A DNA stretch of 64,000 nt from the NCBI GenBank assembly GCA_050949255.1, contig JBMNFJ010000016.1, positions 682,001-746,000 on the forward strand. Reading direction: 5' to 3'. Shown here in pieces: positions 44,526 to 53,965 of this stretch. Origin of the DNA: UBA3941 sp002385665. GTDB lineage: Bacteria; Bacillota; Clostridia; Caldicoprobacterales; UBA3941. The notes under the pieces were generated by a model. That model was not told the DNA's origin and searched no databases. It saw nothing but the letters and a program-made list of their open reading frames with translations. Numbering within the stretch: position 1 is the first letter of the stretch; each line of letters starts with the position of its first letter. A program made the translations under genes and the position numbers.

Positions 44526-46286
44526 ATGGCGAATATTAAAAAGAAAAAATATCTAGGTGATTACTTAATTGAAGCAGGAATCATAAATGAAAACCAGTTA
44601 CAAGAGGCCTTGGACTACCAAAAAGAAACTCTCAAACAGGGTAATGTGGAACTGTTGGGCCAAACTTTGGTAGAAATGGGGTATTGCACCAGCGAGGATA
44701 TAATGCTTGCCCTTGCCATGAAGGATGGGGTGCCTTTTATGGTATTGGACCAGGATAAGGTGGATGAAGAGGCCATAAACCTGCTTTCTCCCGACCTTAT
44801 GGAGCGTTACATGGCCATCCCCGTAGGATTTGAAAATGATAAACTGTTGGTGGCAATGCTACATCCTAATGATGTCATAGCCATAGATGATTTACGTATT
44901 ATAACAGGTTTCGATATACAGCCAATAATTATTCCGGATTTTCAGCTATACGGAGCCCTGGAGCAGGCCAAATCCGGTATATTGGGAAAGATAACCTTTG
45001 ATTTTACAGACAGCGAAGCTTCTAAATCATTACAAAGCGCCAACGGTTTACTATTACATGATGTTGAGATTGAGGATACATCAACCGAAGATGGTTTTGA
45101 GTTAAAAGACGATATTGACACAAGGCCTGCAGTTCAGCTGGCTAATACCATTTTCAATCAGGCGGTTGAGTCCAGAGCCAGCGACGTACACATAGAGCCT
45201 TATGAGAAGAAGACCAGGGTACGATTTAGAATAGATGGGGTGTTACATGAGGTTATGAATCCCCCAAAAAGGCTCCATCCCTCCCTAGTTTCCAGGATAA
45301 AGGTGATGGCTAATATGGATATAGCGGAACGTAGGATTCCGCAGGATGGGAGAATAACCTTAATCATTGATTCCAAGACTGTTGATGTCAGAGTGGCTTC
45401 ACTACCTACTGCCTACGGCGAAAAATTGACCCTGCGACTTCTTAACAGGAGTGAAAAACTTATTACCCTGCCGGAACTGGGCTTTCCCGGCAGCCAATTG
45501 GAGATATTCAACAGGATAATAGATCTGCCATATGGTTTTGTCCTGGTAACCGGGCCTACGGGCAGCGGGAAAAGTACTACTTTGTATGCAGTCTTGTCAA
45601 GGCTCAATTCGGTGGATAAGAATATCATAACAATTGAGGATCCTATAGAAAGAAGAATAGACGGCATTAATCAAACCCAGGTTAATGTAAGGGCAGGGAT
45701 GACTTTCGCATCGGGACTACGTTCATTTTTACGTAATGATCCCGATATCATGATGGTGGGTGAAATAAGGGACTATGAAACCGCCAGGATCGCCATAGAG
45801 TCGGCTCTAACCGGCCATATGGTCCTATCTACCCTCCATACCAATACTGCTGCTGGAGCTATTACCAGGCTGATAGAAATGGGTATAGAACCCTTTCTTG
45901 TAGCGTCATCCCTTACGGGTATTGTCGCCCAGCGGCTGGCCAGGATTCTTTGTCCTCATTGCAAGGAACCCTATGAGATCAGCCGTGAAGACCTGCTTAA
46001 GAATGTTCCCGATTTCCCCCTGGATAGTCATGAGGAGGTTATAAGGCTATACCGAGCAAACTCCTGCTATCAATGCAACAATACAGGCTACCGGGGACGG
46101 GTAGGGCTTTATGAGTTACTACCAGTAAGCCAGAACATAAGAAGGCTTATTCTGGATGGGGAATCCGACACCGCAATCAACAATGTAGCCATAAAGGAGG
46201 GCATGATCTCCATGCGTCAGCATGCCCTAACCAAGGTAAAAGATGGGATCACATCCATTGAAGAGGTTCTAAGAGTCATAGTCTAA
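44526..46286 (+). CDS. pilB: Type IV pilus assembly ATPase PilB (copy 2) with MshEN domain
   Basis: This 586-residue extension ATPase begins with two 24-residue repeats, the first with LGDYLIEAGIINENQL (residues 10-25) and the second with LGQTLVEMGYCTSEDI (residues 44-59). They fit the MshEN consensus for c-di-GMP binding. A GspE N-II domain (about 75-150) follows, then the motor with Walker A GPTGSGKSTT near 344, the Asp box, Walker B MMVGEIRD and the CPHC/CYQC zinc site near 476-518. It is likely the main polymerisation motor, lying directly before the pilin gene. Confidence 0.94.
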   Translation: MANIKKKKYLGDYLIEAGIINENQLQEALDYQKETLKQGNVELLGQTLVEMGYCTSEDIMLALAMKDGVPFMVLDQDKVDEEAINLLSPDLMERYMAIPVGFENDKLLVAMLHPNDVIAIDDLRIITGFDIQPIIIPDFQLYGALEQAKSGILGKITFDFTDSEASKSLQSANGLLLHDVEIEDTSTEDGFELKDDIDTRPAVQLANTIFNQAVESRASDVHIEPYEKKTRVRFRIDGVLHEVMNPPKRLHPSLVSRIKVMANMDIAERRIPQDGRITLIIDSKTVDVRVASLPTAYGEKLTLRLLNRSEKLITLPELGFPGSQLEIFNRIIDLPYGFVLVTGPTGSGKSTTLYAVLSRLNSVDKNIITIEDPIERRIDGINQTQVNVRAGMTFASGLRSFLRNDPDIMMVGEIRDYETARIAIESALTGHMVLSTLHTNTAAGAITRLIEMGIEPFLVASSLTGIVAQRLARILCPHCKEPYEISREDLLKNVPDFPLDSHEEVIRLYRANSCYQCNNTGYRGRVGLYELLPVSQNIRRLILDGESDTAINNVAIKEGMISMRQHALTKVKDGITSIEEVLRVIV

Positions 46287-46297
46287 CTTGTAATTTT

Positions 46298-46350
46298 CCG
46301 ACAAAAATCTATATTTATGTTTTGACTAAGGTTTGTCGGTTAATTAAATA
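46298..46350 (+). promoter_or_regulatory. Candidate pilin promoter overlapping a hairpin
   Basis: TTGACT (46322-46327), 17-bp spacer, TAAATA (46345-46350) lie ahead of the pilin gene. CCGACAAA (46298-46305) and TTTGTCGG (46332-46339) form an inverted repeat whose right arm occupies the promoter spacer, so a read-through hairpin or operator is possible. Confidence 0.4.
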
Positions 46351-46382
46351 AAATAAAAATAAATGAAAGGTGGATAAAAAGG

Positions 46383-46716
46383 ATGAATATTTTCCAAAAA
46401 GCAAAGAAAAACCAAAAGGGTTTCACCCTGGTAGAGCTTATGGTAGTTGTAGTTATCATTGGGATCCTGGTGGCCATTGCAATACCGGTGTATAACAGTA
46501 CACAGGAGAGTGCTAAAGAAAATGCAGATGCTGCTAATGTTAGGATTATTGAGGGAGCAGTAGCATGTATTTATCGCGAGAAAGGAGAGTTGACCTGAAA
46601 ATTAGAAGATCTAGTAAATGCAGGCTACTTAACGGAAAAACCGCAGTCCCCATATGATGCTACTAAAGCTATATAATCACGATGAAGATGGAGAATATAG
46701 GTTACACGTAGGATAG
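46383..46716 (+). pseudogene. pilA: Major type IV pilin-like gene, interrupted by TGA and a frameshift
   Basis: The start encodes a class III prepilin: a basic leader ending QKG, then FTLVELMVVVVIIGILVAIAIP, with Glu5 intact. The frame stops at TGA 46596-46598 after 71 codons. Coding sense continues in frame (KLEDLVNAGYLTEKPQSPYD) up to TAA 46674-46676. It then resumes in the +1 frame (NHDEDGEYRLHVG) to TAG 46714-46716, giving the normal length of a small pilin if repaired. It therefore looks like a recently damaged pilin. The alternative is an ultra-short pilin of about 58 mature residues made from the first part alone. AAAGGTGG precedes the ATG. Confidence 0.75.
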
Positions 46717-46968
46717 TAAGGTAGTGCGAAGGACAAAGATTGAAGTAATCAAGCATTCTACATAATTCATATAACAATAGATTCATAGGTTAAGTGATTT
46801 CACATAATATTATGCAAGACTTCAGTATACTAAACCATGTAATGTAGGATGATACCGACTCAGCATAGGAATATGGATGATAAAAATGTACGAATAAGGA
46901 AAATTTCTAATGCTTTCTGCTCATACTTCTACAGTACAATGAATAACTATGAAAGGGGGAATCAGAAA

Positions 46969-47403
46969 GTGAGGCAGCTCATCAATAATAGGGACGGATT
47001 AACCTTAGTTGAGATACTTATCGCTATAACGATAATTGCTCTCATAGCTGCCGCTTTCGTCCCCTTATTTGTTTTGTCTGCAAAATCGAATGTTAGATCC
47101 GAAACAGTCTTAGACTCTACCTACGTCGGAAGGGATGCAATGGAGTTTATATATGGCCTGAGTAAGGAAGTCCAATACGATCAATTGGCAGATGAGCTGG
47201 TAAGTTTAGGGTATGATAAGCTTCCCGATAACGAATTTGGACTAGAATATGATGACAATAAATATTTGGTTTTAAAATTTATAGAAGAGGATGACCTGAT
47301 AAGGGCAATTGTAAGGGTCTATAATAACCCTGACAGAAACCGGGTGGAAGTACAGTATGAGTCTCTGTTTACCTGGTTAGGGAGGGGGATCCTGGAAGAA
47401 TAG
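46969..47403 (+). CDS. Prepilin-like protein (minor pilin)
   Basis: A type III signal NNRDG/LTLVEILIAITIIALIAAAF marks a prepilin processed by PilD, with Glu at position 5. The 144-residue product has a C-terminal domain of unknown fold. AAAGGGGGA at 46952-46960 selects GTG 46969; the longer frame from 46849 has no ribosome site. It is placed between the damaged pilin and pilC2 and is probably a minor pilin. Confidence 0.82.
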   Translation: MRQLINNRDGLTLVEILIAITIIALIAAAFVPLFVLSAKSNVRSETVLDSTYVGRDAMEFIYGLSKEVQYDQLADELVSLGYDKLPDNEFGLEYDDNKYLVLKFIEEDDLIRAIVRVYNNPDRNRVEVQYESLFTWLGRGILEE

Positions 47404-47461
47404 AGGTAGGTAGACGCGACTTTCTTGGGCAACTTACAGCATTATTAAAGGAGCTAGATGA

Positions 47462-48664
47462 ATGTCACGGTACAGGTATATAGCACTCAATCAAGACGGG
47501 CAAGAGGTAGAAGGATTACTAGAAGCCCAGGGAAAAAGAAATGTTGTATCCATATTACGTCAAAAAGAACTTATCCCCATTTCAGTTAAAGCTGCCAAAG
47601 ATAATAGAAGTTTTCCTAAACTAGATATACAGTATAAGATTTCGTTTAAAGATTTAGCCGTTTTTTGTAAACAATATGCTTCCCTATTACAAGCCGGAGT
47701 TTCTTCGGTGCAAGCCCTTCACCTGCTGGTGAATCAGACCTATGATTTAACCCTAAGGCAAGCATTACAAAAGGTTTATTCTTTGGTTCAGGGCGGACAT
47801 TCCCTATCCCAGGCAATGTTAAAGCAGGAGAACAAGTTTCCAACGATACTTATAAGAACGATTGAAACCGGGGAATGGAGCGGTACCCTGGAGGTTTCCT
47901 TAGAAAGAATGGCAGAGTATTTTGAAAGGCAATACAGGATAAGGCAAAAAATAAGGAAGGCATTAACCTATCCAACCTTGTTGGTTGTTACATCTATTAT
48001 CATTGTTATCTTCTTAATGCGTATAGTTGTACCCCAATTCATTACCCTATTTCATAATTCCCAGGCTCAACTTCCAAAATCCACACAACTATTACTGGGG
48101 CTGTATGATATTTTCGTACATAATACATGGTTGATTCTAATCCTACCTGCTTTTTTCTATCTCATATTAAAAGTGCTTAAATCTTATGAGAAAAGTAGGA
48201 TTTTCTTAGATGGAATCATATTAAAGGCTCCTTTCCTAGGTAGCCTAATTATAAAAGTGTTATCCGCACGTTTTCATAGGACTATGTCCATTCTTATTTC
48301 TGCAGGTCTTCCTATAACCCAATCTTTGGCCATCTCCTCCAAAGTGATGAACAACGCATATATAATCAATAAGCTAAATCAGGCCTTAGCCATGGTATAT
48401 CAGGGCAAAGGTTTAGCTAAATCCCTTATGACCTTAGGAATTTTTCCTCTGGAGACAATAAATATTATTGGCACAGGGGAGGAAAGCGGGAATTTAGGGG
48501 AAATGATGGATAAGATAGCTGATCTATGCGAATTGGAGGCTGAAACGGCCATAGATAGGTTTATATCCCTATTAGAACCCCTATCCATTCTATTCTTAGG
48601 CGGTATCATTGCTTATATAGTTATTTCGGTGGTGCTGCCCATGTTTAATATGTATGTTTTTTAA
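47462..48664 (+). CDS. pilC: Type IV pilus platform PilC/GspF (copy 2)
   Basis: The 400-residue protein has two GspF domains (FCKQYASLLQAGVSSVQAL near 67; FHRTMSILISAGLPITQSL near 272) and three membrane helices, as in copy 1, but is clearly divergent from it. AAAGGAG precedes ATG 47462. It sits directly before the prepilin peptidase gene and after a prepilin gene. Confidence 0.93.
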   Translation: MSRYRYIALNQDGQEVEGLLEAQGKRNVVSILRQKELIPISVKAAKDNRSFPKLDIQYKISFKDLAVFCKQYASLLQAGVSSVQALHLLVNQTYDLTLRQALQKVYSLVQGGHSLSQAMLKQENKFPTILIRTIETGEWSGTLEVSLERMAEYFERQYRIRQKIRKALTYPTLLVVTSIIIVIFLMRIVVPQFITLFHNSQAQLPKSTQLLLGLYDIFVHNTWLILILPAFFYLILKVLKSYEKSRIFLDGIILKAPFLGSLIIKVLSARFHRTMSILISAGLPITQSLAISSKVMNNAYIINKLNQALAMVYQGKGLAKSLMTLGIFPLETINIIGTGEESGNLGEMMDKIADLCELEAETAIDRFISLLEPLSILFLGGIIAYIVISVVLPMFNMYVF

Positions 48665-48679
48665 CAGGAGGATCCTTCT

Positions 48680-49441
48680 ATGACATATTTAGCCGTTGCC
48701 ATAATATCCCTGCTTCTAGGAAGCTTTTATAATGTATGCATCCATAGGATCCAAAGTGGTAAATCCATCGTCTATCCTCCTTCGCATTGTCCCTCCTGTA
48801 ACCATACCCTGGGACCGTTGGACTTGGTACCTGTATTTAGCTACATGATTTTATTAGGGAAATGCAGGTATTGCAGGGAGAGGATTTCTCCCAGGTATCC
48901 AATTGTGGAGCTTCTTACATCCATTTCTTACATACTGATGTATAAAACCCTTGGTCTAACATGGAGCTTTGCTGCCTACTCCGTTTTATTGGGAATACTT
49001 ATAATTACTACCTTTATCGATATAGAGCAACAAATCATTCCCAATATATTAATTGTTATAGGGTTGGTAACGGGGCTGTTTTTTAGTGCCATCAGTATCA
49101 CAACTGGTATTGCGGATGCTCTTTTGGGTTTTTGTCTTGGCTTCGGCAGCCTTTTGATTGTTGCCCTATTGGCTAAGTTGTTGATTAGGAAGGAGGGTAT
49201 GGGTGGAGGAGATATTAAATTGTTGGGGATGATTGGTTTGTTTTTAGGGTGGAAGCTTACCCTTTTGACCCTTATATTATCCATATACATCGGGGGTATT
49301 TTCTCTTTATTTCTACTCCTGTTAAAGTTAAAGAAAAAAGGGGACTATATACCCTTTGGGCCATTTATCTCCCTTGCAGGTTTCATATCACTTCTGTGGG
49401 GAAATAATATCATCCAATGGTATCTGTGGATATCATCTTAG
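48680..49441 (+). CDS. pilD: Prepilin peptidase / N-methyltransferase PilD
   Basis: The 253-residue A24 aspartic protease has the N-terminal zinc/methyltransferase domain (CPSC and CRYC near 37-65). The catalytic aspartates lie in FIDIEQQIIPN (near 115) and GMGGGDIKLLGMIG (near 176), across about seven to eight membrane helices. It cleaves the prepilin leaders after glycine and methylates the new N-terminus. It is the only such peptidase in the window and should serve all the pilins here. Confidence 0.95.
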   Translation: MTYLAVAIISLLLGSFYNVCIHRIQSGKSIVYPPSHCPSCNHTLGPLDLVPVFSYMILLGKCRYCRERISPRYPIVELLTSISYILMYKTLGLTWSFAAYSVLLGILIITTFIDIEQQIIPNILIVIGLVTGLFFSAISITTGIADALLGFCLGFGSLLIVALLAKLLIRKEGMGGGDIKLLGMIGLFLGWKLTLLTLILSIYIGGIFSLFLLLLKLKKKGDYIPFGPFISLAGFISLLWGNNIIQWYLWISS

Positions 49442-49523
49442 TATTATTGTAGCTAAAGTATTATTTGGGTAATAATACTCTTTTGCAAAAAATCAACTCA
49501 CTTGCAACAAGGTGGTGATTGGT

Positions 49524-49979
49524 TTGGGTGGCTCAAAAGGCTTTACATTAATTGAGTTGATATGTGTTATAGCTATACTGGGAATATTATCCCTAATAGC
49601 AATTCCTGTCATAACCAACATTCTGGACAAATGGGTTTTAGAATCAACTGCCAAGCAAATAATGGAAGATATCAGGTGGACACAGCATCTGGCTATAACC
49701 AATGCCATTAGCCATTACTTTGAATTGGATATTAATAATAGATTCTATAGAGTTAAGAGCATAGCACTGCGGGAACCAACCCAAAAGACTGTCGAGTTTA
49801 GCCCGCACATTGAAAGTATAACCAGCACCTTAAAGACAGAGGGCAATTTCAAGAGGTTAACCTTTTCTGCTACGGGCATTCCAACACAAACTGGCAGCAT
49901 TATACTAAAATCCAAAAAAGGCAAGGAAAAGACAATCACAATTGCTGTAGGGACAGGAAGGGTGGCGGTTAAGCCATGA
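49524..49979 (+). CDS. GspH/FimT-type prepilin-like protein
   Basis: The leader MGGSKG/FTLIELICVIAILGILSLIAIP ends in a canonical G/F cleavage site. The 151-residue product has a GspH-like C-terminal beta domain with LTFSATGIPTQTGSIIL. AAGGTGG at 49509-49515 and an 8-nt spacer favour TTG 49524 over GTG 49512. It overlaps the next prepilin gene by 4 bp. It is likely a tip or minor pilin that primes assembly. Confidence 0.85.
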   Translation: MGGSKGFTLIELICVIAILGILSLIAIPVITNILDKWVLESTAKQIMEDIRWTQHLAITNAISHYFELDINNRFYRVKSIALREPTQKTVEFSPHIESITSTLKTEGNFKRLTFSATGIPTQTGSIILKSKKGKEKTITIAVGTGRVAVKP

Positions 49980-50707
49980 AAAACAACAAGGGGATCTCGC
50001 TTATAGAAATTATTGTATCCATCCTGATTCTTGCTCTGATCGTTGGACCCTTTACCGGAATCTTTATACAATCAAGAATGGTACGAAAAACCATGTCCAG
50101 GCAGCTAAAGGCAATATACGCCGTACGCAATGAAATGGAAATGCTGATGTCCATGAATTCTGGTGAGGTCTATGGTTCAAAGGGAGAAAAAAGCGTGGAT
50201 GACATATTTATCCGCACCCAAGTGCATCCATATGACGCAGAAATCGGTTATGCTTGTTTTTACATAATATTAAAGAGCAAACCAGATGAAGGGGACGAGA
50301 TTATGGTTCTGACACCAGACGGCTGCAAAACCTTTTTGCCTGATGTAAGTTCGGATCCTTGTGAGGTACATATAGTAATCAATAAAGAATCTTATCAAAT
50401 TCGAGTAGGGTCGGGATCCGTTTCAGGAACCTGCCAATTCACCGGAAATCCTACAATTCAAATAAACCTCACAGACAAGATGCCAGATGTCCCGTATGAA
50501 TTCAAGGTTGATGGTAATGTAGATATTACCGTATACCCAGGTAATCATAATAATTGGAACCTGAATTATGGTGGGGAGTATAGGGTTGTTGATAGATGTT
50601 TTTACAGGGATTATTCTGTATTCAGGGCCAAGATAGAAGCTTTTGATGATCCCGGTTATAGCAAACGAATCTTCGGTATAGAGAACATTTTTGCAGTTGT
50701 TAACTGA
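49976..50707 (+). CDS. Prepilin-like protein (minor pilin, PilV-like)
   Basis: The leader MKNNKG/ISLIEIIVSILILALIVGPF carries Glu at position 5. The 243-residue product has a large cysteine-containing C-terminal domain (DPCEVHI, GTCQFTG, DRCFYRD) of unknown fold that could be adhesive. Translation is coupled to the previous gene (ATGA). Confidence 0.8.
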   Translation: MKNNKGISLIEIIVSILILALIVGPFTGIFIQSRMVRKTMSRQLKAIYAVRNEMEMLMSMNSGEVYGSKGEKSVDDIFIRTQVHPYDAEIGYACFYIILKSKPDEGDEIMVLTPDGCKTFLPDVSSDPCEVHIVINKESYQIRVGSGSVSGTCQFTGNPTIQINLTDKMPDVPYEFKVDGNVDITVYPGNHNNWNLNYGGEYRVVDRCFYRDYSVFRAKIEAFDDPGYSKRIFGIENIFAVVN

Positions 50708-50749
50708 TTTATTGACAATTTTATCATTAGCAGTAAGGATGATAACAAA

Positions 50750-51187
50750 GTGTTTTTTAGATTACAGTTCATTTCAGGTACGCAAAAAGGCTTAACTTTA
50801 GTAGAGCTTGTCATTGCCGCCTCCCTTATCTTATTGGTACTATCATTATCGTATTCCATATATTTGTTCGGTGTCCAAGGATATTTGGAAAACGCCGCAG
50901 TAATTGAAAATCAATCCAATGTCCGTATTGCATTGGACCATATCACCTATAACGTTAGAAGGACCAAGGAAGTAAAAATAACCGATGATACCTTGATAGT
51001 TGGGAGCGAGAGCTATAAATTATCCAAGGATATCCTGATGAATAAGGGTAATCAACTGGCTGTGGGAATATCTGAATTCGTCTTTTATAAACCAAAACCT
51101 TCTTTGTTATATATAGGGATTTCAAGTATGCCTGATAGGAAGGGCAATTGTTTTTCACTGGAAGCATACTTTCATCTTTTAGAATAA
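50750..51187 (+). CDS. Prepilin-like protein (PilW-type minor pilin)
   Basis: The sequence GTQKG/LTLVELVIAASLILLVLSLSY is a type III signal, and the body (145 residues) has the IRIALDHITYNVRRT-like segment typical of PilW-type minor pilins. The GTG at 50750 has AAGGAT at 50735-50740. It is followed by a PilX-like gene. Confidence 0.78.
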   Translation: MFFRLQFISGTQKGLTLVELVIAASLILLVLSLSYSIYLFGVQGYLENAAVIENQSNVRIALDHITYNVRRTKEVKITDDTLIVGSESYKLSKDILMNKGNQLAVGISEFVFYKPKPSLLYIGISSMPDRKGNCFSLEAYFHLLE

Positions 51188-51217
51188 TTCCGAAACATAT
51201 ATGACGGGGGAATCAAA

Positions 51218-51727
51218 ATGCTTAGGTTTGGATCTAAGGGTTCGGCCATCTTGTTGGTGCTGTTAGTGCTACTGGTTCTTACTATACTGGGGATTACCCT
51301 ATCCAATATGGATATGGTGCATTTAAAAATACTTTCATCGGAAAAGGCTCATCAAGCAGCATATTATTATGCTGAAGCCGGTCTGTCTCACCATATAGAG
51401 ATATTGAAGAATAAGATGGAGTATCTATATACGGACCCCAGGATAGATTGTGCAGATGCCCTACTGCTGGGGCTTATAGAAACCCCAATAATAGCTCCTG
51501 AATTTGAAGATTTTGATGGAGAAAAAGTAAAGCTAAAAATAACTTGTATAAAGAACAAGGCTGTCAAGGACAGGGATGAGTTAATTCTTATGTCAATATG
51601 CACTATAGGGAAGATAAGCCGTTCAGTCAGGGCTCTTGTTGAGATAAGGTGGGAAGATCCAGGAGAACCGGATTTTCAATTGGATCATACAAACTTTTCT
51701 ATAGTGGGATGGGAAGAGATAAGATAA
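51218..51727 (+). CDS. PilX-like pilus accessory protein
   Basis: The N-terminus KGSAILLVLLVLLVLTILGI followed by HQAAYYYAEAGLSHHI matches PilX/GspK-type components, which keep a hydrophobic helix and an A-E-A-G motif but lack the conserved Glu5. 169 residues. It ends 21 bp before the second pilM and probably belongs to the same transcript. Confidence 0.75.
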   Translation: MLRFGSKGSAILLVLLVLLVLTILGITLSNMDMVHLKILSSEKAHQAAYYYAEAGLSHHIEILKNKMEYLYTDPRIDCADALLLGLIETPIIAPEFEDFDGEKVKLKITCIKNKAVKDRDELILMSICTIGKISRSVRALVEIRWEDPGEPDFQLDHTNFSIVGWEEIR

Positions 51728-51747
51728 TCAGGTATGAGGTGACTAAA

Positions 51748-52782
51748 ATGGGATTGAGACAGAAAAGTATCATAGGATTGGATATTGGTACCGGTAATAT
51801 AAAGCTAATTAAGATGGACAGAAAAGGTTCTGGTGAGAAATGTGTTATCAGTTATACGCCTCAGGGGCTAGTTTCAAATCGGGGAATCATTTCAGAGGAT
51901 TTATTGGCTAATGAAATTACTCGCTTGATAAGGGAACATGGAATTACAGGCAGGAGATGTTCACTATGTCTATCCTCACAACATGTTATTTCAAGGACAG
52001 TCTTTCTACCCTTTATGGAGAAAAATATGCTCCTGGAAAATATACGCTACGATATTGAAGATTTTCTCCCCCTTGATCCAGATGAATACTTCATTGACTA
52101 TAGGATTATGAAGACCGTGACAATCAACGGTATAAAGCACTGGCATGTTCTCATAACCGCCGTATTAAGAAATACAATTCTTTCATATATAAGGGTATTA
52201 AATAGGGCAGGATTAAAGCCGATTTATATAGATGTTCCACACAACTGTTTGGAAAAATTCATAAATAGCACTATTATTGGGATGGAACCAGTAGGGAATA
52301 GGGGTGACTTCTGCATAGTTGATATTGGATTTACTACCATCAATATAATATTATTTAGCGGTGGTTACTACTTTGTAGACAATACCGCATTTTTGGAGAG
52401 AGATAGTACAACCTCTGATTACCAAAACGATGGCAATGGGCTCGGTCGATCACAAGATAATACAATCCGTGATGTTACTGCAACTGTAAATCAAAATCAA
52501 AGGTGGCTAATCCAGGTAGAAGACGAGGTAACAAGGACCTTAAGATACTATAGGAATCAGATACCTGGCAACGCTCCAATCAATGAGATTATTCTATTGG
52601 GTGGAGGTTCTTTGACCCCCAACCTGGCAGGTTACTTAAGGGAGAGTACAGGCCTGCCTGTAACGAGATTTAGCAGTTGGGTGGAAAAGAATAGAAGCGG
52701 AAATATAAAAGATCTAAGCGGTGAAGAACTTATGATAATGGGCAAGGCTATAGGCTCCACCATAAGGAGGGATATGTTATGA
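51748..52782 (+). CDS. pilM: Pilus assembly protein PilM (copy 2)
   Basis: The 344-residue actin-like protein keeps a full phosphate-1 loop (IGLDIGTGNIKLIKM near 8), a second loop FCIVDIGFTTINIILFSGG and an adenosine motif ILLGGGSLTPNLAGYL near 286. GAGGTGA at 51735-51741 selects ATG 51748 over the upstream ATG 51649, which lies inside the PilX-like gene. Gene order M-N-O is repeated here. Confidence 0.9.
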   Translation: MGLRQKSIIGLDIGTGNIKLIKMDRKGSGEKCVISYTPQGLVSNRGIISEDLLANEITRLIREHGITGRRCSLCLSSQHVISRTVFLPFMEKNMLLENIRYDIEDFLPLDPDEYFIDYRIMKTVTINGIKHWHVLITAVLRNTILSYIRVLNRAGLKPIYIDVPHNCLEKFINSTIIGMEPVGNRGDFCIVDIGFTTINIILFSGGYYFVDNTAFLERDSTTSDYQNDGNGLGRSQDNTIRDVTATVNQNQRWLIQVEDEVTRTLRYYRNQIPGNAPINEIILLGGGSLTPNLAGYLRESTGLPVTRFSSWVEKNRSGNIKDLSGEELMIMGKAIGSTIRRDML

Positions 52783-53348
52783 AAGCTGACATAAATTTGG
52801 CCGCCCTAACCCGGTCAAAATACCGGAATTTGAGTTTCATAAGCATACCTATAGTTATCCTGGTTTTAGCATTTTCTTTCCTTATACCAATCTGGCATAG
52901 AAACTCTTTAAGGGATGAATATGCTAAGATAAGTTTAGAGCTGTTAGAAAAAGAAGGATATAATAGGGAATATACGGCTTTGGAGGATTACTCCATGGAC
53001 CTTGTTAAGAAGGTCGAAATCCTTGAGAAGACAGACAAGAAACGCGGGGATGTTAGTATTATTCTTGATTTAATCGACAACTCCTTTTCCAGGAACATTG
53101 AATTATTAGCTATAACTATATCAAAGAACACTGTAACTATCAAAGGAGTTGCACCTGATGATAATACAATAGCCGACAGCATTTTAAGGCTGCAAGAGGA
53201 TAAAAGGGTGGCAAAGACCAGGATAGAGGAGATCAGTCTTGATAGGGCAAACCTAAAGCGACTCTTCAGTGTGAGATGTATAACTCTCCTTAACGATGGT
53301 AATATGGATGATATCCTAACCTGGGATGACCAGGAAGATTCCAATTGA
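52779..53348 (+). CDS. pilN: Pilus assembly protein PilN (copy 2)
   Basis: The 189-residue protein begins with KADINLAALTRSKYRN, a PilM-binding-like motif, followed by one membrane helix (about 18-38), a coiled coil and a ferredoxin-like domain (SRNIELLAITISKNTVTIKG). It overlaps pilM by 4 bp. Confidence 0.83.
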   Translation: MKADINLAALTRSKYRNLSFISIPIVILVLAFSFLIPIWHRNSLRDEYAKISLELLEKEGYNREYTALEDYSMDLVKKVEILEKTDKKRGDVSIILDLIDNSFSRNIELLAITISKNTVTIKGVAPDDNTIADSILRLQEDKRVAKTRIEEISLDRANLKRLFSVRCITLLNDGNMDDILTWDDQEDSN

Positions 53349-53361
53349 GGAGGTTGTTGGA

Positions 53362-53919
53362 ATGAAAGTATCAAACAGGGAAAAGATTTTTATTATAGCG
53401 GCTGTAATTGTTCTATTGGGAGCACTATATTATAGTTTGTTTTATAAGGGTTTACGACAGGAAATAAAGGGTATAAGGAATAGTATTCAGAGAGATAAGG
53501 AAAAATTAGAAAACGTTCTGCAATCGGAAGAGAAGATAGAGGATCTACATAGATATATCGGTAATCTGGAGGTCAAAGCCCATAGGGTTTCCAGAGATGA
53601 TGAGGGTTTTAATATTGAGCCCAAACTCATAGTTTTCCTGGAGAACTCTATAAAGAATCTGGGCCTAAGTACCAGGATAGGGATTAAAGATGCAGAAGAA
53701 TACGACAAATTTTATATTATACCCGTAACTATTAATTTTGAAAGTAACTATATTAATTTTCGTAGAATTCTGGATAATATAGAAAAGGCACCATGGCCTT
53801 ATTCAATTGATTACATAAATACCAATAAAAGAGATGGTAGCCCTGAGGATTTACCTAATAAATGGGATGTAGAGATGGTTATAAATTTCTTGGCATTTCA
53901 GGGGGTAGATAGTCCTTAA
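53362..53919 (+). CDS. pilO: Pilus assembly protein PilO (copy 2)
   Basis: The 185-residue protein has a short basic N-terminus, a membrane helix (about 8-27), a coiled coil (about 30-65) and a C-terminal domain like that of PilO. GAGGAGG at 53346-53352 selects ATG 53362. It is the last gene of the pilus locus, and a new promoter follows. Confidence 0.8.
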   Translation: MKVSNREKIFIIAAVIVLLGALYYSLFYKGLRQEIKGIRNSIQRDKEKLENVLQSEEKIEDLHRYIGNLEVKAHRVSRDDEGFNIEPKLIVFLENSIKNLGLSTRIGIKDAEEYDKFYIIPVTINFESNYINFRRILDNIEKAPWPYSIDYINTNKRDGSPEDLPNKWDVEMVINFLAFQGVDSP

Positions 53920-53965
53920 TTAATATCAACCCTTACTTCGTAAACATCATAACTTTAGTTGGTGT

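Noticed and set aside
46596..46598. TGA in the pilin as a possible selenocysteine codon
   Set aside because: No selenocysteine insertion hairpin is apparent just downstream, pilins have no use for selenocysteine there, and a further frameshift follows; damage or error is simpler.
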